Assembly: GCA_963800975.1 (NCBI GenBank)
Contig: CAWDDB010000008.1
Coordinates: 434,001 to 498,000 of the forward strand
Origin: JALYGY01 sp963800975
GTDB taxonomy: Bacteria; Actinomycetota; Rubrobacteria; Rubrobacterales; Rubrobacteraceae
Length of the DNA stretch: 64,000 nucleotides
Direction of reading: 5' to 3'
Shown: positions 1-8,926 of the stretch, one piece after another
How the letters are laid out: every line of letters starts with the position of its first letter
Position numbering within the stretch: position 1 is the stretch's first letter
Notes under the pieces: generated by a model
What the model was told of the DNA's origin: nothing
What the model saw: only the letters and a program-made list of their open reading frames with translations
The model's database searches: none
Translations under genes and position numbers: made by a program

Positions 1-296
1 GCGGCGCGGGCGAGCGGGGCCAGGTAACCGATCCCTCGCGCGTCGGCAAAGCCAGCGATCGCCAGGGACGCAAGGGTCGCCCGCAGAACGGTCTCCCCCA
101 CACCAAGGCGCCCGGCCTCAGCCAGCGCCTCTTGCGCCGGTAACGCGGCAAGCACGCGCGACTCGTGCGGTACGCCGCGGTCCACGTACCTCGATCCCGC
201 GCCTGGCGTCGGGGCGCTGTACAGCAAGACGAGGGCCGTGGCGGCGCTGCTCGCCACCAGCGATTCGGGTACCGGATCTCTTTTCGACCGCTCCAT
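1..296 (-). CDS. Hypothetical protein, N-terminal part (cut by window edge)
   Basis: A frame on the minus strand is open from an ATG at 296 to the first base of the window, 98 codons without a stop. The product begins MERSKRDPVPESL and is rich in Ala, Leu and Gly, with a mildly hydrophobic region. I recognise no domain. A GGAGG sits about 16 nt upstream of the ATG, farther than usual, so the start is uncertain. It is divergent from the ligase gene at 427, leaving about 130 bp for promoters. It could be a spurious open frame in GC-rich DNA; only the sequence beyond the window would decide. Confidence 0.4.
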   Translation of the reverse strand, partial: MERSKRDPVPESLVASSAATALVLLYSAPTPGAGSRYVDRGVPHESRVLAALPAQEALAEAGRLGVGETVLRATLASLAIAGFADARGIGYLAPLARA

Positions 297-426
297 CTCT
301 CTGCGAAGTGCCTCCCTCGAGGAGCCCTAGCCGCAACCGACGTCGTTTTTCGCCCGGCTGGCCGCGCGAAAGCGTTAATATATACGACGCGATGGATAAT
401 GCACCCGAGCGACGAGGGGCGCCGAG

Positions 427-1566
427 TTGAACACCGCCCAGAAGCCCTCCCTCATACGCGAAGATGCCTTCGAGACCGGCGGCCCAGAAGGGACCCTGGG
501 CGCCGAGGAGGAACTGTGGCTCGCCGACCCAGAGACCCTGAAGCTAGCGGGCGGGGCGCAGAAGATACTTGCCTCCGAGCCAGAGGATCGGTTCTCGGGG
601 GAGCTAATTGATTGCGAGATCGAGTCGAATACCGGCGTACACGCGGATCCGGCCGGGGTCGGCGGCGACCTGCTGTCGCGGCGCCGGATCCTGCTCGGGC
701 ACGCCGACAGCCTGGGACGCCTCCTCGGCACCAGCGGGACCCATCCTATCGGGGACTGGCACGAGCAGGAGATCATAGATAAGCCCCATTACCAGCGTCT
801 CAAGCGCAAACTGGGATGGCTGATCCGGCGCAACAACACGTTCTCGCTGCACGTCCACTACGCCGTTCGGGGCCGAGAGAAGGCCGTCTACCTCTTCGAC
901 AGGCTGCGGGAGTACGTTCCGCACTTCCTGGCCCTCTCGGCGAACTCCCCCTTCTGGCAGGGCGAGGTGACAGACATGCAGTCGACCCGCGCCCTGATCT
1001 TCTCTCGCTCCATCCACCGCGCGGGCATGCCCGAGCCCCTTGGTTCCTGGGATGCCTACGCGAAGTACGTGGACTTCGCGCAACGCTCGGGAGCCATCGA
1101 CACGCTAGGGGAGATCTGGTGGGACGTTCGTCCCCATCCGGGCCTCGGGACCATCGAGTTGCGGGCCTTCGACGCGCAGACAGATCCGGCGCGCAGCGGC
1201 GCCCTTATCACGCTCTCGGCCGCGGTCTGCGATCTGCTCTGCGAAGAGTACGACTCGGGCGACCTGCGAGAGATCCGGCCGAACAGGGAGATCGAGGAGA
1301 ACAAGTGGAGCGCCCAACGCTACGGCATGGACGGCTACTTCTCGGACCACGACACGCACGAGGCCATCGAGACCCGCCGCGCGGTCGAGGTGCTGTTCGA
1401 ACAGCTGGATGCCTCGCCGAGCAGGGACCTCCGTCCCCTCCGCCTCCTCCTGGAGCAGCCAACGGAATCCGTCAGGCAGCTCGAGGTCTGGAACGAGACG
1501 GGGTCCCTGGTCGAGGTTACGCGGGACCTGGTGAGGAGGACCCGCCTCTCGGCAAGCCTAAAATAG
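427..1566 (+). CDS. Carboxylate-amine ligase, glutamate-cysteine ligase family 2 (YbdK type)
   Basis: 379 residues, the usual size for the GCS2/YbdK family, which joins an amino group to the gamma-carboxylate of glutamate using ATP. The family is visible in GAEEELWLADPE near residue 30, ELIDCEIESNTG near residue 60 and WWDVRPHPGLGTIELR near residue 230. The start is a TTG at 427 preceded by GAGGGG about 9 nt upstream. An AT-rich TTAATATATA stretch near 375 may hold the -10 box. Whether the acceptor is cysteine (thiol synthesis) cannot be told; YbdK enzymes have weak glutamate-cysteine ligase activity. It stands alone, convergent with the gene pair that ends at 1590. Confidence 0.85.
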   Translation: MNTAQKPSLIREDAFETGGPEGTLGAEEELWLADPETLKLAGGAQKILASEPEDRFSGELIDCEIESNTGVHADPAGVGGDLLSRRRILLGHADSLGRLLGTSGTHPIGDWHEQEIIDKPHYQRLKRKLGWLIRRNNTFSLHVHYAVRGREKAVYLFDRLREYVPHFLALSANSPFWQGEVTDMQSTRALIFSRSIHRAGMPEPLGSWDAYAKYVDFAQRSGAIDTLGEIWWDVRPHPGLGTIELRAFDAQTDPARSGALITLSAAVCDLLCEEYDSGDLREIRPNREIEENKWSAQRYGMDGYFSDHDTHEAIETRRAVEVLFEQLDASPSRDLRPLRLLLEQPTESVRQLEVWNETGSLVEVTRDLVRRTRLSASLK

Positions 1567-1589
1567 CGTGAAACGTCGACGTTATCGTG

Positions 1590-1724
1590 CTATTTGCCGA
1601 GGACGCGGCGGGCGACCTGCTTCGTTACGACGCTGCGCACTTTCTCGTTGCTCAGGGCCTTGACGGCCAGCTGCCTGGCCTTCTTGTTCTTGAGTATCGT
1701 CAACGCTATCTTGGTCTTGTTCAC
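1590..1724 (-). CDS. 44-residue basic protein downstream of topoisomerase IB
   Basis: A short frame begins at a GTG (1724) with GAGAGGCGG just upstream and ends at TAG (1590-1592). The product begins MNKTKIALTILKNKKARQ and ends RRVLGK. It is strongly basic (about a dozen Lys/Arg), probably one or two amphipathic helices, with no Cys and no membrane segment. It starts 27 nt after the topoisomerase IB stop on the same strand, so the two are probably cotranscribed. A DNA-associated role would fit charge and context but is inference. No family recognised. Confidence 0.6.
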   Translation of the reverse strand: MNKTKIALTILKNKKARQLAVKALSNEKVRSVVTKQVARRVLGK

Positions 1725-1750
1725 CAATCCGCCTCTCGGAAAATCGCTGG

Positions 1751-2854
1751 CTACGCGGCTTCACCCAGCTCCCGCCGGAGCTTCTTGTTCAACAGCTTGA
1801 GGAGGGCCTCTTCGCCTTCGGTCAGCCCGCCCTGCTCGGCGGCGATCACCTCTTCCAATCGCTCGCCGTAATAGGCTACCACGGAGCCTTCCAAGTAGTG
1901 GTCTATCACCCTAGGGCTGATGTAGGAGGCCCTGGCGATGTCGCGCGTGTTGCCGAGCCTACGCGCAACGTCGTCGACCGCCTCGAGCACGTTCTCGTCC
2001 GCCTGCTCGAGATCTTCCGGCGCGCCGAGCTGCGCGAGCTTTACCGCCGCGAACAGCGTCCCGGCCCAGGTGCGGAAGTCCTTGGGCGTGTACTCCGGTC
2101 CCATGACTTCCTTGACGTAGGCGTTCAGGTCGCGGGCCTTCACGTCCCTGATCTCGCCCGACTCCTCCCTGTACTTGAAGATCTCGTAGCCTGGCAGCGC
2201 GACGCACTCCTCGACCACCTCGCGCAAACGGGCGTCCGCGACGGCCTTGCGCTGGTGCTGCCCCCACTTTCCCGCGTACTCGAAGATCATCTCGTCGCCT
2301 TCGATGCGCAGGTGCTTGCGTCTCAGGGTCGCTATTCCGTAGGTCCGGTTCTTTCTGGCGTAGCGCTCGTCGCCCACGCGGAAGTACGCCGCGTTCATCA
2401 ACCGCGTCATCGCCGCCAGCACCCTCTCGCGGTCAAGCTCCTCGCGCCGCAGGTGCTGGCTCGTGGTCTCCCGCATGCTGGGCAGCGCTTCCGAGAACCG
2501 CAAGACGCGCTCGAACTTCTCGCGCTCCTTGCGTTCGCGGTACTTCGGATGGTAGAGGTACTGCAGCCTCTCGGCGGAGTCGTATCCTATTGCCTGTACC
2601 TTGGCGGACGGGCTCCTGGCGATGCGGGCGTCCTCCCAGGCCGGTGGAACCTTTAGGTTCTCGATCCGTGAGAGCACCCGGTCCTCGCGCACCGTCTCCC
2701 CCGAATCAGGGTAACGGTAGAAGAATCCCCGCTCCTTGGAGCCGAGGCGCCTGATCCCGGTTCTGAAGAGAACGTGCTCGCCCACGCAGGAGCTATCCGG
2801 CGATTCCGCGCACGAGAGCCCGGGGCCATTCGGGAGGAAATCCGCTCGGGGCAT
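1751..2854 (-). CDS. DNA topoisomerase IB (poxvirus/eukaryote-like type)
   Basis: 367 residues, the normal length of bacterial topoisomerase IB, which relaxes supercoils through a 3'-phosphotyrosine link. Visible family blocks: GIRRLGSKERGFFY near residue 33, RNRTYGIATLRRKHL near 170, GKWGQHQRKAVAD near 195 (catalytic Lys region), KDFRTWAGT near 265 (catalytic Arg) and SPRVIDHY near 320, whose Tyr should be the nucleophile. The ATG at 2854 lacks a clear ribosome site, and the family core begins about 30 residues in, so the true start may be later. It is followed by a 44-codon gene. Confidence 0.93.
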   Translation of the reverse strand: MPRADFLPNGPGLSCAESPDSSCVGEHVLFRTGIRRLGSKERGFFYRYPDSGETVREDRVLSRIENLKVPPAWEDARIARSPSAKVQAIGYDSAERLQYLYHPKYRERKEREKFERVLRFSEALPSMRETTSQHLRREELDRERVLAAMTRLMNAAYFRVGDERYARKNRTYGIATLRRKHLRIEGDEMIFEYAGKWGQHQRKAVADARLREVVEECVALPGYEIFKYREESGEIRDVKARDLNAYVKEVMGPEYTPKDFRTWAGTLFAAVKLAQLGAPEDLEQADENVLEAVDDVARRLGNTRDIARASYISPRVIDHYLEGSVVAYYGERLEEVIAAEQGGLTEGEEALLKLLNKKLRRELGEAA

Positions 2855-2887
2855 CGGTCCGAGGCCCGATACCCGCAGCCCGGTGTC

Positions 2888-3736
2888 TCAAGTCGTTCGG
2901 TCGATCTCGGTGTGGTACCTGCTGCCCAGGCGTCCCCCCAGGAATCCACCGAGAAGGGCGACCACCAGGGCGCCCGCGAAGATCACGACGCCCACCGCCC
3001 CGAGCAGGGAGAGCTGGCCGATGGCCGAGAGCACGTTGTTCTGGATCAGGTTGTTCACGCCCTCAGTTATTGACGCTGGCAAGAAACTGCTCAGCACCGC
3101 GTTTATGAGGGCGAGAATGAGCACCGCGACGCCGGTCCACAGGAGCAACATGGCCCCGTTACGCCCGCCGTCGAAACGGGCGAGCCTCCCTGCCACGTAT
3201 CCCCCGAAGAAGAACGTCAGAAAGACGAGGACCGCGATCAGAACCAGAGCGGTGATGGCCGCGGCCCCGAGCTCGGATTCGCCGAGGTCGAGCGAGAGGC
3301 CCAGGGGGGCGAGAATAAGCCCGGCGACCACCGAGAACAGCGTCCCCGCAACGATCGCAAAGACGAACCCCAGAAAGCTGGCGAGCCAGTCCACGCCGCC
3401 GTACATGTCTCTCAGACGGTCCTCGCGCTCCTCGGCCGCCTCGAAGTATCCTCGCGGATAGCCCTGGCTGGTATCGCCCTGCGCCCCGTACGGCGGCGTC
3501 CGGATTACGCGAGTCTCTTTATCGTCCGACTCGGCCGGGGGGCGCTGGGAGGCGCGCTCCGTCTCGCGCGTGGTGCCTTGCTGCTCCCCGGAAGGCTGCC
3601 CGTCCGGTATGCGGCGCGTCGGTCCGTCACCCGCAGCGTCTGGCTGGTCCTTGCGGGTCGCCTCGGAATCTGCGTCGTCGCCAAGGGGACCCGTCCTGCG
3701 GCGTTCCTCAGGACGATCTTCCGGCTTATCGGTCAT
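2888..3736 (-). CDS. Membrane protein with long disordered N-terminus
   Basis: 282 residues in two parts. Residues 1-110 are hydrophilic and rich in Asp, Glu, Arg, Pro and Gln, hence probably disordered and cytoplasmic. Residues 115-275 hold about four transmembrane helices, with GGYVAGRLARFDGG and GGFLGGRLGSRYH repeated between them, suggesting an internally duplicated two-helix unit with glycine-rich turns. No catalytic motif. It ends 33 nt before the topoisomerase gene starts on the same strand, so cotranscription is possible. Similar TIGR04086/YrzE-like membrane proteins are of unknown function; this assignment is tentative. Confidence 0.7.
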   Translation of the reverse strand: MTDKPEDRPEERRRTGPLGDDADSEATRKDQPDAAGDGPTRRIPDGQPSGEQQGTTRETERASQRPPAESDDKETRVIRTPPYGAQGDTSQGYPRGYFEAAEEREDRLRDMYGGVDWLASFLGFVFAIVAGTLFSVVAGLILAPLGLSLDLGESELGAAAITALVLIAVLVFLTFFFGGYVAGRLARFDGGRNGAMLLLWTGVAVLILALINAVLSSFLPASITEGVNNLIQNNVLSAIGQLSLLGAVGVVIFAGALVVALLGGFLGGRLGSRYHTEIDRTT

Positions 3737-3937
3737 CTCTCCCCCTTTACGGCGCGCCAGGACCTATCGCAACGCCTGGTGTGTAATTGTACATCTGGCC
3801 CATAATAAGCCATAACACCGACGCCTGGCTTGTGCGCTGGGCCATATCCAACCGGAGTGGGCGTTCCTATCATGGCTCGTGTCGTCAGGATACCCCGTGC
3901 CGCGGGGGCACGCAAAGCCAGATCACGAGGAGGTAGC

Positions 3938-5269
3938 TTGGACACGACGAGCAAGCAGCAAGTGTTGCAGGAGGCGAAGGACAACAACGTAAAGTTTATC
4001 CGGTTGTGGTTCACGGACATCCTCGGCACGCTCAAGAGCTTCGCCATCACGGTCGACGAGCTAGAAGATGCGCTCGACGGCGGCATGGGCTTCGACGGGT
4101 CCTCCATCACGGGCTACCAGGACATCGAGGAGTCGGACATGATCGCCATGCCCGATCCCGGGACCTTCAAGACCATACCCTGGAGCCCCGGGGAGGCCCC
4201 GACGGCGCGCATGATCTGCGACGTCAGGACCCCGGACGGCGACCCCTACGTGGGCGACCCGCGCCACGTCCTGCGAAGGGCGCTAGAGCGCGCCAACGAG
4301 ATGGGCTTCGACAACTTCTACTGCGGACCCGAGCTGGAGTTCTTCTACTTCAAGGATTCCGCCGGCACCGAGCCCCTCGACTACGGCGGCTACTTCGACC
4401 TGACCACGCTGGACGCCGCGACCGCGTTGAGGCGCGAGACCGTTCTGGCGCTGCAGGACTTCGGGATCGGCGTCGAGTACTCGCACCACGAGGTCGGCAT
4501 CAGCCAGCACGAGATCGACCTGCGCTTCGACAGCGCCCTGGAGATGGCCGACAAGGTCATGACCTACAAGACGGTCGTCAAGGAGATCGCCACCAAGCAC
4601 GGCGTCTACGCGACCTTTATGCCGAAACCGCTGCGCGACCAGAACGGCTCGGGCATGCACACCCACCAGAGCCTGTTCTCTGGCACCCAGAACTCCTTCT
4701 TCGACAGGGACGACCAGTACTTCCTCTCGGACACGGCCAAGCAGTTCATCGCGGGCCAGCTCGTGCACGCGCGGGAGATCAGCATCATCTTCGCCCAGTT
4801 CGTGAACTCCTACAAGCGCCTGGTCCCCGGCTACGAGGCTCCGGTCTACATAGCCTGGAGCCGGCGCAACCGGTCGGCGCTGGTCCGGGTACCGCTCTAC
4901 CACCCCGGCCAGGAGAAGGCCACGCGGGCCGAGCTACGCTGTCCCGACCCCGCGGCCAACATCTACCTGTGCTTCGCCGCCCTGCTGCACGCGGGCCTGG
5001 AGGGCATCGAGAGGGGCTACGAGCTCCCCGAGCCGATGGAGCGCAACCTCTACCACCTCTCGCACGAAGAGCGCGAGAAGCTCGGCATCCAAAGCCTTCC
5101 CTCCGACCTGGGGGAGGCGATCCAGGAGGCCGAGAACTCCGAGCTTCTCTACAAGGCCCTGGGCGAGCACGTCTTCACCAGGCTGCTCGAGCTGAAGCGG
5201 GCCGAGTTCGAAGAGTACAGGGTTCAGGTCACGCCGTACGAGATACAGAACTTCTTGCCGATCCTGTAG
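3938..5269 (+). CDS. glnA: Glutamine synthetase, type I-alpha
   Basis: Makes glutamine from glutamate, ammonia and ATP as a dodecamer. I start it at the TTG at 3938, six bases after GAGGAGG (3926-3932), giving 443 residues like the Bacillus GSI-alpha enzyme; the frame also runs upstream to an ATG at 3830. Signatures: GGMGFDGSSITGYQDIEESD near residue 50, the ATP-site block NGSGMHTHQSL near 230, and RRNRSALVRVP near 310. The region matching the adenylylation loop (MERNLYHLSHEERE) has a Tyr but lacks the GSI-beta context. A strong hairpin terminator follows at 5302. Confidence 0.95.
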   Translation: MDTTSKQQVLQEAKDNNVKFIRLWFTDILGTLKSFAITVDELEDALDGGMGFDGSSITGYQDIEESDMIAMPDPGTFKTIPWSPGEAPTARMICDVRTPDGDPYVGDPRHVLRRALERANEMGFDNFYCGPELEFFYFKDSAGTEPLDYGGYFDLTTLDAATALRRETVLALQDFGIGVEYSHHEVGISQHEIDLRFDSALEMADKVMTYKTVVKEIATKHGVYATFMPKPLRDQNGSGMHTHQSLFSGTQNSFFDRDDQYFLSDTAKQFIAGQLVHAREISIIFAQFVNSYKRLVPGYEAPVYIAWSRRNRSALVRVPLYHPGQEKATRAELRCPDPAANIYLCFAALLHAGLEGIERGYELPEPMERNLYHLSHEEREKLGIQSLPSDLGEAIQEAENSELLYKALGEHVFTRLLELKRAEFEEYRVQVTPYEIQNFLPIL

Positions 5270-5301
5270 GCTTCGGGCAACAGGCTCTGCCAGGAGGTTC
5301 T

Positions 5302-5325
5302 GGGGCGCGGCGCTTGCCGCGCCCC
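5302..5325 (+). terminator. Hairpin terminator after glnA
   Basis: A perfect 10-bp stem GGGGCGCGGC / GCCGCGCCCC with a 4-nt loop (GCTT), followed by TTCTC. It begins 33 nt after the glnA stop. The gene from the other side stops at 5443, so it could act on both. Confidence 0.8.
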
Positions 5326-5442
5326 TTCTCGCGTCTCAGGCCCGCCGCGGGAGATCGATGTCGTACGCATCTGCGCGCTGGTACTTCCATCTGAGGCACT
5401 CCTCGCACAGCTACGCCTCTCCCTCGAATCGAACGGTTGCGG

Positions 5443-6216
5443 TCAATTGCCGTGTATGAGGCGTAGCACCTCGGGCAGCAGTCTCCTGGTGGTGCTCAGG
5501 GCCTCGCCGGCGTAGATGGTCTCCCGGCCCGACCAGTCGCCGAAGTAGCCGCCGGCCTCGCGCAGGATTGGCGGGAAGGGTGAGCAGTCCCACGGGTTCA
5601 TCACGGGGTCCAGCATGACCTCCGCCCTCCCCGTGGCGACCAGGGCGTGGCCGTATGCGTCCGACCAGCCCCGTGTCGTGCTCGCCGCGCGCCGCACCCT
5701 GCGGAAGGCGTCTTCGCGGCCGTGTTCTTCGAAGGTCGTCGCGTCCGTAAAGGAGACGATGCCGTCCGCGAGCGTCCCGGTGGTCGACACAGCCACTCGC
5801 CGGCCGTTGAGGTAGCAGCCTTCGCCGGCGGCCGCCAGGACCATCTCGTCGAGGGCTGGGAAGCAGGCGACGCCCACCTCGCAGTTGCCCTCTATCTCGA
5901 GCCCGATCAAGACGCCGTACAACGGCACGCCCCTCACGAACGCCCTCGTACCGTCGATGGGATCGAGGATCCAGCGGTGGCTCGCGTCTTCGCCTTCCCG
6001 GGACCCGTGCTCCTCGCCCACCACGGCGTGGCCGGGGAAGCGCGCGTGGATCCTGGAGCGCATCAGCCGCTCGGCCTCCCTGTCTGCTACGGTTACGGGC
6101 GAGCCGTCTTCTTTGAACTCGGGGCGGGCTGCCTCTGTCCGAAAATACCCGAGCGTGAGCCGGCCGGCCTCGTAGGCGGTCCCGGCAGCGAAGTCGAGGT
6201 AGCCCTTCAGGTCCAT
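5443..6216 (-). CDS. hisN: Inositol-monophosphatase-family phosphatase, probable histidinol-phosphatase
   Basis: 257 residues. Metal-binding motifs of the Mg-dependent IMPase superfamily are complete: GEEHG near residue 67, WILDPIDGTRAF near 81 and NPWDCSPFPPILREAGG near 205. The family includes inositol-1-phosphatase, fructose-1,6-bisphosphatase and HisN. The actinobacterial setting, and the absence of another histidinol-phosphatase in the his operon seen at 26.9-32 kb, favour HisN, but substrate cannot be read from the sequence. It is divergent from pepA, with 95 bp between. Confidence 0.8.
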   Translation of the reverse strand: MDLKGYLDFAAGTAYEAGRLTLGYFRTEAARPEFKEDGSPVTVADREAERLMRSRIHARFPGHAVVGEEHGSREGEDASHRWILDPIDGTRAFVRGVPLYGVLIGLEIEGNCEVGVACFPALDEMVLAAAGEGCYLNGRRVAVSTTGTLADGIVSFTDATTFEEHGREDAFRRVRRAASTTRGWSDAYGHALVATGRAEVMLDPVMNPWDCSPFPPILREAGGYFGDWSGRETIYAGEALSTTRRLLPEVLRLIHGN

Positions 6217-6269
6217 CTGCGCACCATAGCATCACCGCGCGACGCCGACGTGGCCTGCGGGCTTTCCCC

Positions 6270-6306
6270 TATAATCTACGCCGTTCGTCCTTCGGCTTGG
6301 AGGTGG
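6270..6306 (+). promoter_or_regulatory. -10 box and ribosome site of pepA
   Basis: A consensus TATAAT lies at 6270-6275 without an obvious -35 hexamer. GGAGGTGG at 6299-6306 sits 5 nt before the TTG at 6312 and selects that start over the in-frame TTG at 6297. Confidence 0.6.
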
Positions 6307-6311
6307 TTGGC

Positions 6312-7769
6312 TTGGTCTCGATCCACGCCACAAGCGATGCTCCGGGAGATCTCTCCGCACAGTTGCTCGCGGCCTGCCTTTTCGAGGGACAGGACCCGGA
6401 AGGGCTGGGCGGGGCTGCGGCCGAGGTTGTTTCGAGCGGAGATTTCGGCGGCAGGGCAGGCGAAACGTCCCTGCTCTACGGTGTGGAAGTGCTGGGCGTC
6501 CCGCGGCTACTGCTGGTCGGTCTGGGCAAGCGGGAGCGCTTCTCTCGGGACCGGCTGCGCCGCGCGGCCGCCACCGCCGCCAGGCGGGCCAGGACGCTGA
6601 AGTTGGACACCGCGGCGTTGCTGATACCGGCTTCGCCGGACTCGGATCCGCGGCCCTCGGCCCAGGTGATGGCCGAGGGCGCTCGCCTGGGACTCTACCG
6701 GTTCGACCGGCACAAGAGCGCCACGAACAACCACGAGCTTGAGACCCTCTGGCTGGTCTGCGAAGAAGCGGACCTCTCGAGGGCTGCGGAGGGGGCCGAG
6801 ATCGGGCAGAAGACCTCGCGCGGCGCGGTCGTGGCCAGAGACCTCGCGAACGAGCCTTCCAACGTGGCGACCCCCGAGTACCTGGCACAGAAAGCGCGCG
6901 AGATCGCAGACCGGTACGGCATGCAGGTCAACGTCCTCGACCGGTCCGGCATCGACGATGAGGGTTTGACCGGACTCGCGACGGTGGGCCGGTCGGCGGC
7001 AAACCCGCCGCGCTTCATCGTGCTGGAACACCGAAAAGGCGGCGACGACGCCCCCGTGGTCCTCATCGGCAAGGCCGTGACCTTCGATTCCGGCGGCATC
7101 TCCATAAAGCCGTCGGCCGGGATGGAGGACATGAAGTTCGACATGAGCGGGGGCGCCGGGGTCCTCGGGGCCATGCAGGCGGTCGGGGAGCTAGACCTCG
7201 CGCTCAACGTCGTCGCCCTCGTACCCTCGACGGAGAACCTTCCGGGCGGGGACGCCTTCAAGCCGGGGGACGTGCTTACCATGCACTCGGGGAAGACGGT
7301 AGAGATCGTCACGACCGACGCGGAGGGGCGCTTGATCCTGGCCGACGCGCTCTCGTACGCGAAGCGCTACGAGCCGGCGGCGGTAGTGGACTGCGCAACC
7401 CTGACGGGCGCGTGCTACGTCGCCCTCGGCGACCACGCGACCGGGTTGATGGGGAACGACGACGACCTTATCGCGGAGATCCAGACCGCGGGGGAGGCCT
7501 CGGGAGAGCGGGCGTGGCCACTCCCCCTGTTCCACGAGTACACGGAACAGATCAAGGGCGACGTCGCCGATATCAAGAACTCTGGCGGTCGCTACGGCGG
7601 CGCGCTCACCGCCGGCGCGTTCCTGAAGGAGTTCGCCGACTACCCCTGGGCGCATCTGGACATCGCCGGCACGGCCTACGTCAAGAAGGCGAACCCCTAC
7701 ACACCCAAGGGCGCGACCGGAGCCCCGGCTCGCCTCCTGGTCGAATTTCTTCTCGGGAGGGAGCCATGA
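6312..7769 (+). CDS. pepA: Cytosolic leucyl aminopeptidase (M17)
   Basis: 485 residues, a typical two-metal M17 aminopeptidase that removes N-terminal residues from peptides. The catalytic C-terminal half shows GKAVTFDSGGISIKPSAGM (metal/Lys site), KFDMSGGAGVLGAM, and TTDAEGRLILADAL, the M17 signature (usually NTDAEGRL; the first residue is Thr here). The start is the TTG at 6312, chosen by GGAGGTGG 5 nt upstream. Its TGA overlaps the ATG of the next gene (ATGA at 7766), so the two are translationally coupled. Confidence 0.94.
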   Translation: MVSIHATSDAPGDLSAQLLAACLFEGQDPEGLGGAAAEVVSSGDFGGRAGETSLLYGVEVLGVPRLLLVGLGKRERFSRDRLRRAAATAARRARTLKLDTAALLIPASPDSDPRPSAQVMAEGARLGLYRFDRHKSATNNHELETLWLVCEEADLSRAAEGAEIGQKTSRGAVVARDLANEPSNVATPEYLAQKAREIADRYGMQVNVLDRSGIDDEGLTGLATVGRSAANPPRFIVLEHRKGGDDAPVVLIGKAVTFDSGGISIKPSAGMEDMKFDMSGGAGVLGAMQAVGELDLALNVVALVPSTENLPGGDAFKPGDVLTMHSGKTVEIVTTDAEGRLILADALSYAKRYEPAAVVDCATLTGACYVALGDHATGLMGNDDDLIAEIQTAGEASGERAWPLPLFHEYTEQIKGDVADIKNSGGRYGGALTAGAFLKEFADYPWAHLDIAGTAYVKKANPYTPKGATGAPARLLVEFLLGREP

Positions 7770-8405
7770 TCCTCGAATCCATGACCGTAGGCCCGTATGG
7801 GGAGAACACCTACATCCTGGGGGACGAGGCGACGGGCTCGGGCGCGATAGTGGATCCCGGCGAAGAAGCGACGCGCATCGCGCTCGCCGTGGAGCAGACG
7901 GACCTCGAGATAGGTCAGATTATCATCACGCACGCCCACATCGACCACGTCGGGGCCGTGGCGGCCCTGGTGGACGAGTACGCGTGCCCCGTCCTGATGC
8001 ACGCGGAAGCCGAGCCGATGCTGCAGCAGCTGCCCACCCAGGCAATGATGATGGGCCTCCGATTCGGCAAGGTGCCGGCGGTGGACCGCCACGTCGCGGA
8101 CGAAGAGGTCCTCGAGGTAGGCGACCTCCGGCTGAGGGCGCTCTACACTCCAGGGCACGCGCCCGGTCACCTGGCCTTCTACGTCGAAGGCGAGGGTGTG
8201 GTGCTCGCGGGCGACGCGCTATTCGCCGGAAGCGTGGGACGGACAGACCTGCCAGGCGGCAACACGGAGGTTCTCATGCAGAGCATAAACGAGCGCCTGA
8301 TGACCCTGCCGGACGAGACCAGGGTACTCTCGGGCCACGGGCCAGTGACCACGATCGGCGAAGAGCGGGCGCATCAACCCGTTCCTGCGAGGAGGACTTC
8401 TTTGA
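7766..8405 (+). CDS. MBL-fold metallo-hydrolase, glyoxalase II-like (one frameshift near 8368)
   Basis: About 212 residues. The zinc motif THAHIDHVGA (residues 52-60), the second His in TPGHAPGHLAFY and Asp in LAGDALFAGSVGRTD place it with small hydroxyacylglutathione-hydrolase-like enzymes. As read, the frame runs past GEERA straight into moaB. Removing one G from GGG at 8367-8369 restores the standard ending RINPFLRGGLL and a TGA at 8403-8405 that overlaps the TTG of moaB. I therefore read a one-base error rather than an MBL-MoaB fusion. Substrate unknown. Confidence 0.85.
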
Positions 8406-8914
8406 GCGAGAGCGTCCACAAGCACCGCGAGGCCGCGCCCGACGCCGTGCGGGTTTCAGTGCTGACCATAAGCGATACCCGCACACCCGAGAACGACACA
8501 GGCGGGGATACGATAGAAGAGCTGATGGCCGGCGCGGGCCACGAGGTCGTGAGCAGGGACATAATCAAGGACGACGCCGCTCGGATAAGGACAGAGCTGG
8601 TGAACCTCCTGGCCCGTTCCGACGTGGACGCCGTGATCACCACCGGCGGCACCGGGATCTCGGCCCGCGACACGACCTACGAGGTCGTCGAGCGCATGCT
8701 GGAGAAGAGACTCGACGGCTTCGGCGAGATCTTCCGCATGCTCTCGTACGAGGAGATCGGGGCAGCGGCCGTGCTCAGCCGCGCGGTCGCCGGCGCGGTT
8801 GGCACCAAGCTGGTAGCATGCCTGCCCGGATCGCGCAACGGCGTGCGGCTGGCCGTCGAGAAGCTCCTCGATTCCGGAGATCTCGCACATCGTCTTCGAG
8901 CTCAGAAAGCATGA
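8402..8914 (+). CDS. moaB: Molybdenum cofactor biosynthesis protein MoaB/MogA family
   Basis: 170 residues. The MPT-binding fold is seen in VSVLTISDTRTPENDTGG near residue 20 and ITTGGTGISARDTTYEVVE near 80, with LPGSRNGVRLAVEKLL near the C-terminus. The family adenylylates molybdopterin (Mog) or has a related role in molybdenum cofactor synthesis. The TTG start at 8402 has GAGGAGG (8388-8394) 7 nt upstream and overlaps the corrected stop of the MBL gene. No other molybdenum gene is in the window. Confidence 0.9.
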   Translation: MSESVHKHREAAPDAVRVSVLTISDTRTPENDTGGDTIEELMAGAGHEVVSRDIIKDDAARIRTELVNLLARSDVDAVITTGGTGISARDTTYEVVERMLEKRLDGFGEIFRMLSYEEIGAAAVLSRAVAGAVGTKLVACLPGSRNGVRLAVEKLLDSGDLAHRLRAQKA

Positions 8915-8926
8915 GGAGGGCACCTG

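Noticed and set aside
3781..3830. GlnR/TnrA box upstream of glnA
   Set aside because: An AT-rich stretch (TGTAATTGTACATC) resembles a nitrogen operator but does not fit either consensus well.
5340..5412. Short minus-strand peptide with CEECLRWKYQRAD
   Set aside because: It looks zinc-ribbon-like but is preceded directly by a stop and has no start codon; only about 24 residues.
7766..8914. Apparent MBL-MoaB fusion protein
   Set aside because: One extra G at 8367-8369 destroys the standard MBL ending and stop; after correction two coupled genes appear.
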